From Desulfuromonas versatilis (lineage in GTDB: Bacteria > Desulfobacterota > Desulfuromonadia > Desulfuromonadales > NIT-T3): a DNA stretch of 64,000 nucleotides. The translations under genes were made by a program, and so were the position numbers. Below, one piece after another: positions 27,483 through 37,370 of this stretch (the stretch's first letter is position 1; each line of letters opens with the position of its first letter). The stretch is from NCBI RefSeq assembly GCF_019704135.1, contig NZ_AP024355.1, positions 2,660,001 to 2,724,000 on the forward strand, in the 5' to 3' direction. The notes under the pieces are model-generated. The model was not told the origin of the DNA. It made no database searches and worked only from the letters and a program-made list of their open reading frames with translations.

Positions 27483-27701
27483 GCTCTGTGAAAGAGAATT
27501 GGCCCCTGCGACGACGTAAGGAGGAGCCAGAGGAGGAGGGGGGTCCGGGGGGAGGAGGAGTAAAAGTAGTCTCGCAGCTGGACACCCCCCCCCCCGAAAT
27601 TCAATATTCAATCACAATCCGGACTGAGCCTATCTGCGGCAGTCTGAATACTCCCAACCTACTCTTGATCACAGAGAAAAGCTAATGCTCCCATGACACG
27701 C

Positions 27702-27717
27702 GTGCAATTAATTGCAC
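27702..27717. promoter_or_regulatory. 16-bp palindromic operator candidate before the HTH gene
   Basis: GTGCAATTAATTGCAC is a perfect palindrome ending 24 bp before the HTH gene start. A 12-of-14 match to its core, TGCAATCAATTTCA, follows the HTH gene at 28163-28176, upstream of hsdR. Its 14-bp core TGCAATTAATTGCA recurs exactly at 30923-30936 and 37371-37384. Confidence 0.6.
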
Positions 27718-27741
27718 TGCCCCGAAGAAAGGCGAAGAAAC

Positions 27742-28158
27742 ATGAATAAACTGACCAGTAAACAGATCAAAGCCCTCCCCCTAATGGCTCAAGGCATGTC
27801 GGGAGTGGATGTTGCCAAAGAGGTTTCCGTTACCCCCCAAACTGTCTCCGGGTGGAAAAATGATCCTGAGTTCATGGCGAACCTCAACAGCATCAGGATG
27901 GAGTTTCTGGAGAGTGCGAGATGCCAACTTCAGCAATCCCCCACCAGAGCGGTACAGACATTGATCGATCTGATGGAAAACTCAGAAAATGAGGAAATCA
28001 GACGCAAGGCCGCCTTGGATGTTCTCCGGCTCACTGGTTTTGAACCGGGGAAGCATGGGTGCTATGCGTGGGGTGTCGGCCCCACCGATGTAGAATCTAT
28101 GACCCACCAAATAAACGGCACTATGGATATTCACAATATGCTGAAAGGACTGCTGTAG
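27742..28158 (+). CDS. Helix-turn-helix protein, putative island regulator
   Basis: 138 residues. The N-terminal LTSKQIKALPLMAQGMSGVD then VAKEVSVTPQTVSGWKND is a clear Psq/phBC6A51-type HTH, also seen in small terminase-like proteins. The C-terminal half is helical (EFLESARCQLQQSPTRAVQT). It lies between two copies of the palindromic motif and just upstream of hsdR, so autoregulation or control of the restriction operon is plausible (inference). A terminase role is unlikely because there are no other packaging genes. Confidence 0.65.
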   Translation: MNKLTSKQIKALPLMAQGMSGVDVAKEVSVTPQTVSGWKNDPEFMANLNSIRMEFLESARCQLQQSPTRAVQTLIDLMENSENEEIRRKAALDVLRLTGFEPGKHGCYAWGVGPTDVESMTHQINGTMDIHNMLKGLL

Positions 28159-28368
28159 CCTGTGCAATCAATTTCACCCGACTTGATGGCACACTTTACA
28201 CAGTAGAAAGTCAGTCTCTGCTAGCCGTGTCATGAGGGCCAGTGGTTTGTTGCCACTGCAACAGGGGCCAACATAAAGCGGTCATTATTCCCCAATGATT
28301 GAACATCATTACCGGAATGTGGTAGATTTCGGTTTCGTCAATGATGTGTTATTCCAGGGAGGGAACAA

Positions 28369-31300
28369 ATGACCGGGGCAGAGACACTACGGGGGCTGAA
28401 GTCACCGAACTTTTCCTTTCTTGCCAGTCATGACGCCCTGCTGGTCAAATACGCCGCCCAGGCTGAAAAGTACCTCTTCGAAGACCCCAACACCGCCCTG
28501 ATCAAGCTGCGGCAGTTTGCCGAGGTTCTGGCCCAGCAGGCCAGCGCCTATTCCGGCCTTTACCTCTCCCAGGAAGATAGCTTCATTGATGTGCTCGACC
28601 GCTTGGGGGCCAAGTCGATTCTGACCCCTGAAGTCCTGCAACTGTTTCATGGTCTACGCAAGGCGGGCAATCAGGCCGTGCATGGCCATGGAGGGAGCCA
28701 GCGGGAAGCCCTCTACCAGCTGCGCATGGCCCGGACCCTGGCGGTCTGGTTTCATCGCTCCTTCGGCAAGGCCCCCAACTATAAGCCGGGTCCCTTTGTC
28801 CCTCCCCCTGATCCAGCGCAAGCCGAAGAGGCCTTGAAGTCAGAGCTTGAACGCCTGCGGGGAGAACTGACCGAACACCGCCACCAGACCGCTGCCCAGC
28901 ATGAGGCCTACCAGAAGGAAGCCGAAGCCAAGATCAAGGCCGCTTACACTGAGCTGAACACCGCCCTGGAACTGGCAGAGGAGACCGAAGATAAGCTGCA
29001 AGCCGAGAAGCAACGCTTCCAGAACCATATCCAGTACCTTCAAACCCAGGCTGCTGCCCAGACCACGGACCAGAGCGCCGAAGTGGTCAAGCAGGCCCAG
29101 GCCGCTGCCCAGCATCTCGACCTGAACGAAGCCGACACCCGCAAGATCATCGACGCCCAGCTGCGAGATGCCGGGTGGGAGGTGGATAGCCAGGCCCTGA
29201 CCTTCAAAGGCGGCACCCGCCCCCAGAAGGGGAAGAACCTCGCCGTTGCCGAGTGGCCGACCAGCAGCGGCCCTGCCGACTACGTGCTGTTTGTCGGGCT
29301 CACCCCCCTGGCCGTGGTCGAAGCCAAGCGCAAGGCTAAGGATGTTCCGGCCAGTATCGAGCAGGCCAAACGCTACAGCCGGGATTATGTCATCAAGGCC
29401 GATGAGGTCCTGCCCGGTGGTCCTTGGAGGGAGTACAAGATTCCCTTCCTGTTCGCCACCAACGGGCGGCCCTATCTCAAGCAGATCAGGACCAAGAGCG
29501 GCATCTGGTTTCTCGACGGACGCCTGCCGACCAATCACCCCCGCCCCATGCAGGGCTGGTATTCTCCTGCCGGTCTGGTCGGCCTGCTGGGGCACGACAT
29601 CCCCACCGCCCACGACAAGCTCAAGGCCGAAGCCCCGGACTACCTCCCCCTGCGGGAATACCAGCTCGACGCCATCAAGGCGATTGAAAACGGGCTGACC
29701 AAGGGGCGTACCGAGATGTTGCTGGCCATGGCCACCGGCACCGGCAAGACCCGTACCTGCATCGGGCTGGTTTACCGGCTGGTCAAGGCCAAGCGGTTCC
29801 GCCGTGTGCTGTTCCTGGTGGACCGCACCGCTCTAGGGGAGCAGGCCTCCAATGCCTTCAAGGATGTGCGCCTGGAGAACCTGCAAACCTTTACCGACAT
29901 TTATGACGTGAAGGAACTGGGCGACATCCAGCCCGATTCCGATACCCGCCTGCATATCGCGACCATTCAGGGAATGATGAAACGGCTGCTCTACCCGAGC
30001 GACGAGACCAAGCCGCTGCCGGTCGATCAGTACGACTGCATTGTGGTCGATGAGTGTCACCGGGGCTACAACCTCGACAAGGAAATGAGTGACGCCGAAC
30101 TGACCTTCCGCAGCGAGCAGGACTACATCTCCAAGTATTCACGGGTACTCGACTACTTCGATTCGGTCAAGGTCGGGCTCACCGCTACCCCTGCCCTGCA
30201 CACCACCGAGATTTTCGGTCCACCGATTTTTGAGTACAGCTACCGGCAGGCAGTCATCGACGGCTATCTGGTCGATCATGAACCCCCCATCCGCATCGTC
30301 ACCAAGCTGGCCCAGAACGGCATGGGCTGGAAAAAAGGTGACGATATGGAGCTTTACCGGGTGAAGACCGGCAAGGTTGATCTGTGCCGGGTTCCCGATG
30401 ATGTCAAGATTGAGGTGGAGGAGTTCAATAAGAAGGTCATTACCGAAAATTTCAACCGAGTGGTCTGCCAGGAGTTGGTCAAGCATATCGACCCCGACTT
30501 GCCCGGCAAGACTATGGTCTTCTGCGCCACCGACAGTCATGCCGACATGGTGGTGGACATGCTCAAGGAGGAGTTCACCAACCTTTACGGCGGCATTGAC
30601 GATGACGCCGTGGTCAAGATCACCGGGGCCGCCGACAAGCCCCTGGAGAAAATCCGCCGCTACAAGAACGAACAGCTCCCCAGCATCGCGGTCACAGTCG
30701 ATCTGCTGACCACCGGCATTGACGTGCCAGAGATCGTCAATCTGGTCTTCATTCGCCGGGTCCGCAGCCGCATCCTTTACGAGCAGATGCTGGGGAGGGC
30801 AACCCGTCTCTGTCCCGAAATCGGCAAAGAGCGGTTCCGCATCTTCGACGCGGTTGACCTCTATTCGGCAATTGAAGATTTCACCACCATGAAGCCGGTG
30901 GGTTCCCCCCAGATCAGCTTCGTGCAATTAATTGCAGAACTTTCCCAAGTTGAAGACGAGGCCGCCAAGCAGGAAGTTTTCGACCAGCTGGTGGCCAAGC
31001 TGCAACGCCGCAAGCGTTCCCTCAAGGGGAAAGACCTCGAAGACTTAACCACACTGGCCCGGATGCAGCCCGAGGAGCTGATCAAGCATATCCGCAAGGC
31101 GGGTATTGCAGGCACCATCACGTGGTTTGGCTCCCATGCGGGGGTGGCCGAAATACTCGACCGACAGAACGAAGGGCCGGGGGCTTCGCTGATCATCTCC
31201 AAGCACGACGATGAACTGGTGGAGGTGGGCCGAGGCTACGGGGACGCCAAGAAGCCGGAGGACTACCTGGAAGGCTTCCGCACCTTCTTGCGGGACAACA

Positions 31301-31761
31301 TGAATCTGATTCCCGCCCTGAAGATCGTCACCACCAAGCCCCGAGAACTGACCCGGCAGCAGCTGAAGGAGCTGCGGCTGGCCCTCGACAAGGCCGGGTA
31401 TTCCGAAGCCAAGTTGCGGGTGGCCTGGCATGAAATGACCAATGAGGATATTGCCGCTTCGATCATCGGCTTTATCCGCCAGATGGCCCTTGGTTCGCCG
31501 CTGATGTCCTATGAAGAACGGGTCAGGCTGGCCATGAAAAAGATTCTCGCCAGCCAGCCCTGGACCACCCCCCAGCGCAAATGGCTGGAGCGCATCGGCA
31601 AGCAGCTGCTGGCCGAAACCATCGTGGACCATGATGCCCTCGACCGGGGGGAATTCAAGGCCCAAGGTGGGTTTGCAAGGCTCAACAAGGTATTTGAAGG
31701 CAAATTGGATCAGGTCCTGAGCGACCTGAATGAAGCTCTCTGGCAAGACGCCGCATCCTAG
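28369..31761 (+). CDS. hsdR: Type I restriction enzyme, motor/nuclease subunit
   Basis: 1130 residues. An N-terminal DUF4145-like helical domain (LIKLRQFAEVLAQQASAYSG) and a coiled coil (about 160-240) precede the PD-(D/E)xK nuclease core (PADYVLFVGLTPLAVVEAKR, Glu/Lys near residue 318). The SF2 motor has Walker A MATGTGKTRT (about 455), DECHRGYN (about 561), GLTATPALHT and a motif VI-type MLGRATRLCP. A C-terminal EcoEI-type helical region follows. It cuts unmethylated DNA after translocation, in complex with HsdM and HsdS. AGGGAGGG precedes the start; hsdM follows after 12 bp. Confidence 0.96.
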   Translation: MTGAETLRGLKSPNFSFLASHDALLVKYAAQAEKYLFEDPNTALIKLRQFAEVLAQQASAYSGLYLSQEDSFIDVLDRLGAKSILTPEVLQLFHGLRKAGNQAVHGHGGSQREALYQLRMARTLAVWFHRSFGKAPNYKPGPFVPPPDPAQAEEALKSELERLRGELTEHRHQTAAQHEAYQKEAEAKIKAAYTELNTALELAEETEDKLQAEKQRFQNHIQYLQTQAAAQTTDQSAEVVKQAQAAAQHLDLNEADTRKIIDAQLRDAGWEVDSQALTFKGGTRPQKGKNLAVAEWPTSSGPADYVLFVGLTPLAVVEAKRKAKDVPASIEQAKRYSRDYVIKADEVLPGGPWREYKIPFLFATNGRPYLKQIRTKSGIWFLDGRLPTNHPRPMQGWYSPAGLVGLLGHDIPTAHDKLKAEAPDYLPLREYQLDAIKAIENGLTKGRTEMLLAMATGTGKTRTCIGLVYRLVKAKRFRRVLFLVDRTALGEQASNAFKDVRLENLQTFTDIYDVKELGDIQPDSDTRLHIATIQGMMKRLLYPSDETKPLPVDQYDCIVVDECHRGYNLDKEMSDAELTFRSEQDYISKYSRVLDYFDSVKVGLTATPALHTTEIFGPPIFEYSYRQAVIDGYLVDHEPPIRIVTKLAQNGMGWKKGDDMELYRVKTGKVDLCRVPDDVKIEVEEFNKKVITENFNRVVCQELVKHIDPDLPGKTMVFCATDSHADMVVDMLKEEFTNLYGGIDDDAVVKITGAADKPLEKIRRYKNEQLPSIAVTVDLLTTGIDVPEIVNLVFIRRVRSRILYEQMLGRATRLCPEIGKERFRIFDAVDLYSAIEDFTTMKPVGSPQISFVQLIAELSQVEDEAAKQEVFDQLVAKLQRRKRSLKGKDLEDLTTLARMQPEELIKHIRKAGIAGTITWFGSHAGVAEILDRQNEGPGASLIISKHDDELVEVGRGYGDAKKPEDYLEGFRTFLRDNMNLIPALKIVTTKPRELTRQQLKELRLALDKAGYSEAKLRVAWHEMTNEDIAASIIGFIRQMALGSPLMSYEERVRLAMKKILASQPWTTPQRKWLERIGKQLLAETIVDHDALDRGEFKAQGGFARLNKVFEGKLDQVLSDLNEALWQDAAS

Positions 31762-31773
31762 AAAGAAGACCGT

Positions 31774-33216
31774 ATGACCACCACCCACGACATCGTGCAA
31801 AAGCTCTGGAACCTCTGCAACGTCCTGCGGGACGATGGCATTACCTATCACGAGTATGTCACCGAACTGACCTACCTATTGTTTCTGAAGATGGCCAAGG
31901 AGACCGGCACCGAATCCCAGATTCCTGCCGGGTACCGCTGGGACGATCTGGCCAGTAAGGATGGCGTTGATCAGCTGAACTTTTACCGCAAGTTGCAGGT
32001 TTACCTTGGCACCGAAGCCAGCGGACGGGTGCAAGTCATCTTTGCCAACGCCTCCACCGCCCTGCGCCAGCCGAAGAACCTCAAGAAGTTGGTGGAAAGC
32101 ATCGACGCCCTCGACTGGTACAGCGCCCGCCAGGAAGGGCTGGGCGACCTTTACGAAGGGCTGCTGGAGAAGAACGCCAACGAGAAGAAGAGCGGAGCGG
32201 GCCAATATTTCACACCCCGTGCCCTGATCGAATGTATGGTCAGGCTGATCAAGCCCCAGCCCAAGGAGCTGGTGCAAGACCCGGCAGCCGGGACCGGGGG
32301 TTTTCTGATCATGGCCGACCGCTACGTCAAGGAGCTGACCGACGATCTGTTTGACCTGCCCGAAGCAGTCCAGACCTTTCAGCGCAAGGAAGCCTTCTAC
32401 GGCATGGAGCTGGTCCCCGATACCCACCGGCTAGCCCTGATGAACGCCATGCTGCACGGCATCGAAGGGGACCTGCTGCTGGGGGATACCCTCTCCCCCG
32501 ATGGCACCACCCTGCCCAAGGCCGATGTCATCCTGACCAACCCGCCCTTTGGCACCAAGCAGGGAGGCGGCATTCCCACTCGTGACGATTTCACCTTCCC
32601 CACCAGCAACAAGCAGCTGGCCTTCTTGCAACACATTTACCGGGGGCTCAAGCCCGGTGGCCGAGCCGCCGTAGTGCTGCCCGACAACGTGCTGTTTGAA
32701 GGAAATGTCGGCAGGCAGATTCGGGCCGACTTGATGGACAAGTGCAACCTGCACACGATCCTGAGACTCCCCACCGGGATTTTCTACGCCCAGGGGGTCA
32801 AGACCAACGTGCTGTTCTTCACCCGTGGCAAGACCGACAAGGGCAACACCAAGGAAGTCTGGGTCTACGACCTGCGGACCAATATGCCGCAGTTCGGCAA
32901 GCGTACCCTGCTGACCCACAAGCACTTCGAGGAGTTTGAAGCGGCGTACGGTGAAGACCCCAAGGGGGCCGCCGAAAGTCTGACCCAGCGGGTCGATACC
33001 GGAGAAAAAGGACGCTTCCGCAAATACAGCCGGGAGTGGGTTGCCGAGAGGGGCGACAGCCTGGACATTATCTGGCTCAAGGATGAAAGCAACGGCGGCA
33101 CTGAAGACCTGCCCGACCCCGAAGAGCTGGCCCAGGAAGCTCTTGGGGAGCTGGAGGCGGCTATGAACGAGTTACACGGGATTCTTGAGGAACTGGGAGC
33201 GGAGGTTGAGGCGTGA
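31774..33216 (+). CDS. hsdM: Type I DNA methyltransferase subunit
   Basis: 480 residues with an N-terminal HsdM helical domain and an N6-adenine methyltransferase domain. SAM motif I is DPAAGTGGFLI (about 169) and catalytic motif IV is NPPF (about 256). It methylates adenine at the site specified by HsdS and protects self DNA. Its stop overlaps the GTG of hsdS by 4 bp, so the two are translationally coupled. Confidence 0.96.
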   Translation: MTTTHDIVQKLWNLCNVLRDDGITYHEYVTELTYLLFLKMAKETGTESQIPAGYRWDDLASKDGVDQLNFYRKLQVYLGTEASGRVQVIFANASTALRQPKNLKKLVESIDALDWYSARQEGLGDLYEGLLEKNANEKKSGAGQYFTPRALIECMVRLIKPQPKELVQDPAAGTGGFLIMADRYVKELTDDLFDLPEAVQTFQRKEAFYGMELVPDTHRLALMNAMLHGIEGDLLLGDTLSPDGTTLPKADVILTNPPFGTKQGGGIPTRDDFTFPTSNKQLAFLQHIYRGLKPGGRAAVVLPDNVLFEGNVGRQIRADLMDKCNLHTILRLPTGIFYAQGVKTNVLFFTRGKTDKGNTKEVWVYDLRTNMPQFGKRTLLTHKHFEEFEAAYGEDPKGAAESLTQRVDTGEKGRFRKYSREWVAERGDSLDIIWLKDESNGGTEDLPDPEELAQEALGELEAAMNELHGILEELGAEVEA

Positions 33217-34559
33217 GTGATGTGCTCCCTGATGCTTGGGAATTAACAGAAATTGGTTCGCTGACTGTACCAACTGAACAAAGGGTCCCCCTCAAGGGGG
33301 AGGCCTTCACCTATGTCGATATTTCATCTATTGATCGGGAGACAAAACGAATAGCTACCCCCCAGACTTTGAATGGGGATAATGCGCCTAGCCGGGCAAG
33401 AAAAGGCATTATGCAGGGTGATGTCCTAGTCTCAATGACAAGGCCAAATCTAAACGCTGTGGCAATGGTTCCTAAAGAACTTGACGGCGAAATTGCCTCA
33501 ACTGGCTTTGAAGTCCTCCGAGCAAAATTAGTAGACCCGAGGTGGTTATTTCACTACGTTCGCACCCCGATTTTTGTGGATGCCATGTCTAGTAAAGTTC
33601 AAGGGGCATTGTATCCAGCGATCAAGTCAAAGGATGTGCGAGAGTTCCAAATTCCCCTCCCCCCCCTCAACGAACAAAAGCGCATTGCCGACAAGCTCGA
33701 CACGCTGTTGATGCGGGTCACGGCCTGCCAGGAACGGCTGGACCGTGTGCCGCTGATCCTCAAGAAGTTCCGCCAGGCGGTTCTTGCGGCTGCGACTTCG
33801 GGAGCGCTTACTGAGGATTGGCGGGGGGGATCTGAGTTTACAGTTTCACACAAGGTTTTTAGCGAGTTAGTCGCTGATGCTAGGACAGGATTAGTCAGAT
33901 CATCAAAAGAACAGTCATCAAGTGGTCAGTATGACTATTTTAAGATGAATAACATCGACAATGAATGGGGACATGAAAAGGAAAACTTAGTTCGTGTCAA
34001 TGCCACAAATTCCGAAGTTGACAATCATCGTTTGAAAAATGGTGATTTGCTCTTCAATACAAGGAATAGTCTGGAACTTGTAGGAAAATCATGTGTTTTT
34101 ATGAACTACTCAAATGATAGCGTGGTTTATAATAACAACATATTAAGAATTAGATTTCATAAAAACATTAACCCTCATTATATCAATATTTGGCTGCGCA
34201 GCCCCAAAGGTAGTGATGTTCTAAATGGCATTAAATCGGCAACAACAAGTGTCGCTGCTATTTACCAAAAAAAATTGATGGCTATCAATATTCAACTGCC
34301 AAACTTCGATGAGCAGAAAGAAATAGCAAACCGAGTTGAAAAGCTCTTCGCCCTTGCCGACAGGCTCGAAGCCCGCTACACCACCGCCCGCAAGCAGGTA
34401 GACAAGCTCAGCTCGGCCCTGCTGGCCAAGGCCTTCCGTGGGGAGCTGATCGAGCAGGACCCGAATGACGAGGCTGCATCGGTGCTGCTGGAGCGGATCA
34501 AGGCCGAAGCCGCCAAGGCACCCCCGGTAAAACGCACCCGAGGCCGGAAGAAGTCTTAA
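33213..34559 (+). CDS. hsdS: Type I specificity subunit
   Basis: 448 residues with two target-recognition domains. Each is followed by a conserved helical spacer: NEQKRIADKLDTLLMRVTAC at about 150 and DEQKEIANRVEKLFALADRL at about 370. The spacers are GC-rich like hsdR/hsdM. The second recognition domain (about 33830-34320) is markedly AT-rich and the first (about 33240-33660) moderately so, as expected if recognition domains are swapped by recombination between conserved helices. The GTG start overlaps hsdM. Confidence 0.94.
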   Translation: MSDVLPDAWELTEIGSLTVPTEQRVPLKGEAFTYVDISSIDRETKRIATPQTLNGDNAPSRARKGIMQGDVLVSMTRPNLNAVAMVPKELDGEIASTGFEVLRAKLVDPRWLFHYVRTPIFVDAMSSKVQGALYPAIKSKDVREFQIPLPPLNEQKRIADKLDTLLMRVTACQERLDRVPLILKKFRQAVLAAATSGALTEDWRGGSEFTVSHKVFSELVADARTGLVRSSKEQSSSGQYDYFKMNNIDNEWGHEKENLVRVNATNSEVDNHRLKNGDLLFNTRNSLELVGKSCVFMNYSNDSVVYNNNILRIRFHKNINPHYINIWLRSPKGSDVLNGIKSATTSVAAIYQKKLMAINIQLPNFDEQKEIANRVEKLFALADRLEARYTTARKQVDKLSSALLAKAFRGELIEQDPNDEAASVLLERIKAEAAKAPPVKRTRGRKKS

Positions 34560-34563
34560 TCTG

Positions 34564-36960
34564 ATGACTGACAATCCATCCTCTACAGAGCCACCCTCTC
34601 CCGACGAACTCTGGTTCAAGGCCCTCACGCTGAAGAATGGTGGCAATGCAGAAGAGGCCCGAAAAGTCGTTGAGGCCTTACGTCAGCGAATCGAGAACAC
34701 CGCTTCCCAAATTAAGGATTTGATACTGGCTCAGACGCCGCAGAGCCTGCTTGGCTTTCTATGGGGTGGATTACTGATTGGAGTAATTAAGCAGCAGAAG
34801 GCAGAGGAAGTTGATAGACCAGAGCACAACCCTGAAAACCTTCAGGTTGCGCTTGAATATGTACATGCGGTCCTCAGCTGCTTCGTGGGTCACCCTGAAG
34901 GAAAGAATGTCCTCGAAGAAGAAGCTGCAAAAGAAATTGTCCGACTCTCAGAAGATCTGAGAAAATCGACCATGTTCTATTGCATGGCGACCACCGAGTA
35001 CAGGGGTGGCGGAGAATTCGGCGAAGAAACCGGACACGTTGAATTCACTGCAAAAACGACCTGGGTACTCATCAGAGGGCATCGTTATCAGGTACTAGAG
35101 GAAGAGTTCTTCAATTACATGCTTGCCCCTCACAATGAAGCTCTTTTGAGCGTCTATGGCAATGGGGCAGCTGAAATTGCTTCAGGCGTTCAGGACATTG
35201 CCAATTCAATGCGTGATGGGTTTGAGCACGCCTATAAGGAATTGGACAGACAGAGGGAGATTGCTTGCGAACAATTACTTGAAAGTGAAGCACCCTCGGC
35301 TGAAGAAGCCATAGAAGCCTATCGAAAAGACAATCCCGAATTGATGACCAAAGGCTACGCCGCCATTCAAGACCTGTTCTTCGGTGGCATTTGCAACCTG
35401 AGCAAACATACGCAATTGCCCGAGCCCCTTCTTCAGGATCTTGCATATGAGCGTGGCACAAATACCGAGTTCTTTGAACCCGGCCCCCTCTGTGGAACGT
35501 TGCTTCGAACCCTTCCCGCCCGCATCAAACCCCTGGTTAAACTTGACGATGGCTACTATGCCCCAGACGCTCAATTTATCAGAGACGCAGCCTACCGGGC
35601 TATTCAGCGGGGCCTTCTGGCCCGGATGCCTGGATATAAAGAGGAATGGAATCGCCGCCAGAAGGCCCTGACCGAGGGGGCTTTTGCAGATATATTTCGT
35701 GGCCAGCTGTCAGGGGCAGAAATTCTGACCGAGGTTTACTACCAGGACCCGACAACGGGCAAGTGGGTTGAGAATGACACGCTGATACTGCTAGACGATG
35801 TGCTGCTTCAGGTGGAAGTCAAGGCGGGCCTAGGGGCCATGCATTCGCCTGCAACAAACTTCAAAAACCACGTCAGGGCAATTCAGAATCTTGTCGTCAA
35901 TGCGTACCGACAAACCAGACGCTTTTTGGAGTATCTGAACTCAGCCGCTGAAGTCCCTCTATTTGAACTTCGGAACGGGGAGTATATCGAAGTTCGCCGT
36001 ATCCGATTGAGTGATTACCGCTTCGTCGTGCCAATTGGACTTACGGTAGAGTCATTCTCTCCCTTTGCAGCGATGTGCAAAGTGCTCCCCGAGGTCGAAC
36101 CGATCCTGGGCAAGCAACCCTTCATATCGATGTCGATTGACGATTTGTTCGTGCTCAATCGCTTCCTGCCGACGACCGGAGAACTTCTCCACTATTTGGA
36201 GGTCCGACAGGTCGTTGCGGGTATCAAGCAGGTCAAGCTGTTTGATGAGTTCGATCATTTGGGTGCATACATCCAAAAGAACCGCTTTGACTTCACCATC
36301 CAAGAACAACTAGCTGAAGGAATGGACGGGCTCACTTGGGACGGGTTCAGTGCCGAGGTCGATAGGTATTTTGAGGGGGACCGGTGGCAGAATGAGCCTC
36401 CACCTTCGCAGCCCTATCCTGACGAGGTAAAAACACTTCTCGCCGCACTGGCCGAAACACGCGCACCGGGCTGGATCAAGGCAGATTCAAGTATCCGCAA
36501 CTTGGATATGGATACACGTGAAAAAATTGCCGAAGGCATCAATACGCTAGCTCCTACCCTCAGGCAACACCCCCACCGCTATTTCGCCCTTGATGTCGAT
36601 CCGGCGCTATTGTTGTATATGTGTCGTGACAACCAGCCCGACTTCAATGGGGGCATCCGACAAGCTGAGATCGTTTCCCTCTCATTGAATCAACCGAGTG
36701 TCATGGTCATTTGCTTTTCATACCGACCAGACGGCGAGATAAACAAGGCGCAAGGCTTTACGGTTAAGCGGCCACCTATGATCAGGGCAGATTACACCGA
36801 GTTACTTGCCAAGGCAGAATCTATGAAGGCAAGAATCGTTAAAAATGTTCCTGCCTCTGGGATAGTCAAACAGGCAGTAGGCGGGAAAAAGATTCGGCCC
36901 AACGATAAGTGCTTTTGTGGCAGTGGCCGAAAATACAAGAAATGCCACGGGCGAAAATAG
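34564..36960 (+). CDS. Large PD-(D/E)xK + SEC-C protein, candidate defence partner
   Basis: 798 residues, starting 5 bp after hsdS. A helical N-terminal region follows a TPR-like start (ELWFKALTLKNGGNAEEARK). A nuclease-like core lies at about residues 395-425: Asp411-Asp412 then LLQVEVKAG with Glu418-Lys420, a D...ExK arrangement. A C-terminal SEC-C zinc motif (CFCGSGRKYKKCHGRK) lies near 785-798. No standard type I RM function needs such a protein. I infer an accessory nuclease or defence effector carried by the same operon; substrate and activity are unknown. Confidence 0.7.
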   Translation: MTDNPSSTEPPSPDELWFKALTLKNGGNAEEARKVVEALRQRIENTASQIKDLILAQTPQSLLGFLWGGLLIGVIKQQKAEEVDRPEHNPENLQVALEYVHAVLSCFVGHPEGKNVLEEEAAKEIVRLSEDLRKSTMFYCMATTEYRGGGEFGEETGHVEFTAKTTWVLIRGHRYQVLEEEFFNYMLAPHNEALLSVYGNGAAEIASGVQDIANSMRDGFEHAYKELDRQREIACEQLLESEAPSAEEAIEAYRKDNPELMTKGYAAIQDLFFGGICNLSKHTQLPEPLLQDLAYERGTNTEFFEPGPLCGTLLRTLPARIKPLVKLDDGYYAPDAQFIRDAAYRAIQRGLLARMPGYKEEWNRRQKALTEGAFADIFRGQLSGAEILTEVYYQDPTTGKWVENDTLILLDDVLLQVEVKAGLGAMHSPATNFKNHVRAIQNLVVNAYRQTRRFLEYLNSAAEVPLFELRNGEYIEVRRIRLSDYRFVVPIGLTVESFSPFAAMCKVLPEVEPILGKQPFISMSIDDLFVLNRFLPTTGELLHYLEVRQVVAGIKQVKLFDEFDHLGAYIQKNRFDFTIQEQLAEGMDGLTWDGFSAEVDRYFEGDRWQNEPPPSQPYPDEVKTLLAALAETRAPGWIKADSSIRNLDMDTREKIAEGINTLAPTLRQHPHRYFALDVDPALLLYMCRDNQPDFNGGIRQAEIVSLSLNQPSVMVICFSYRPDGEINKAQGFTVKRPPMIRADYTELLAKAESMKARIVKNVPASGIVKQAVGGKKIRPNDKCFCGSGRKYKKCHGRK

Positions 36961-36987
36961 TTGAGAGGCTTGAGGAGGGGAATAAAA

Positions 36988-37284
36988 ATGGACAAAACAT
37001 ACAAGCTTCTTGCCGCTGACGGCAGCACTATCATCAGCCCTGCCCCAGGCACCCTGGGCGGCAACAGCAAAGCTAAAATATACGGCCAGCTTAGCTGCTT
37101 AGCGGCCAACCGTGCCTTAGCTAAGGGGTATGCCCGCCATCGGGTATTTTTCGCCGATGAACGAGCCGCCATCGCTGCTGGGTATCGCCCCTGCGGAAGC
37201 TGCATGAGGGATCAGTATAAACGGTGGAAAGCTGGCGGGACTCCAAACACTCCAAATTACCCTTGGCTTGTAAGTCCGGCCTAG
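36988..37284 (+). CDS. Small Ada-like zinc-binding protein
   Basis: 98 residues. The segment RVFFADERAAIAAGYRPCGS then CMRDQYKRWK is the zinc-binding knuckle of the Ada methyl-phosphotriester domain; an upstream Cys (GQLSCLAANRA) would complete a metal site. It has no methyltransferase domain. GAGGAGGGG precedes the ATG at 36988. It is the last gene of the restriction operon, 27 bp after the SEC-C gene, and may contact DNA or modified phosphates (inference). Confidence 0.65.
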   Translation: MDKTYKLLAADGSTIISPAPGTLGGNSKAKIYGQLSCLAANRALAKGYARHRVFFADERAAIAAGYRPCGSCMRDQYKRWKAGGTPNTPNYPWLVSPA

Positions 37285-37370
37285 GATGGTGAACAGGATT
37301 TTTTCCGCGTGCAGTTTGCGTGCAGTACGGGAGACAATCTGAGCGCATCTAATGTATCCCAACATAGCAG

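Noticed and set aside
27742-28158. HTH protein as phage terminase small subunit
   Set aside because: No large terminase, portal or capsid genes follow; the neighbour is a restriction operon.
30923-30936. The palindrome copy inside hsdR as a working operator
   Set aside because: It lies within coding sequence and simply encodes Val-Gln-Leu-Ile-Ala; function there is doubtful, although its recurrence is noted.
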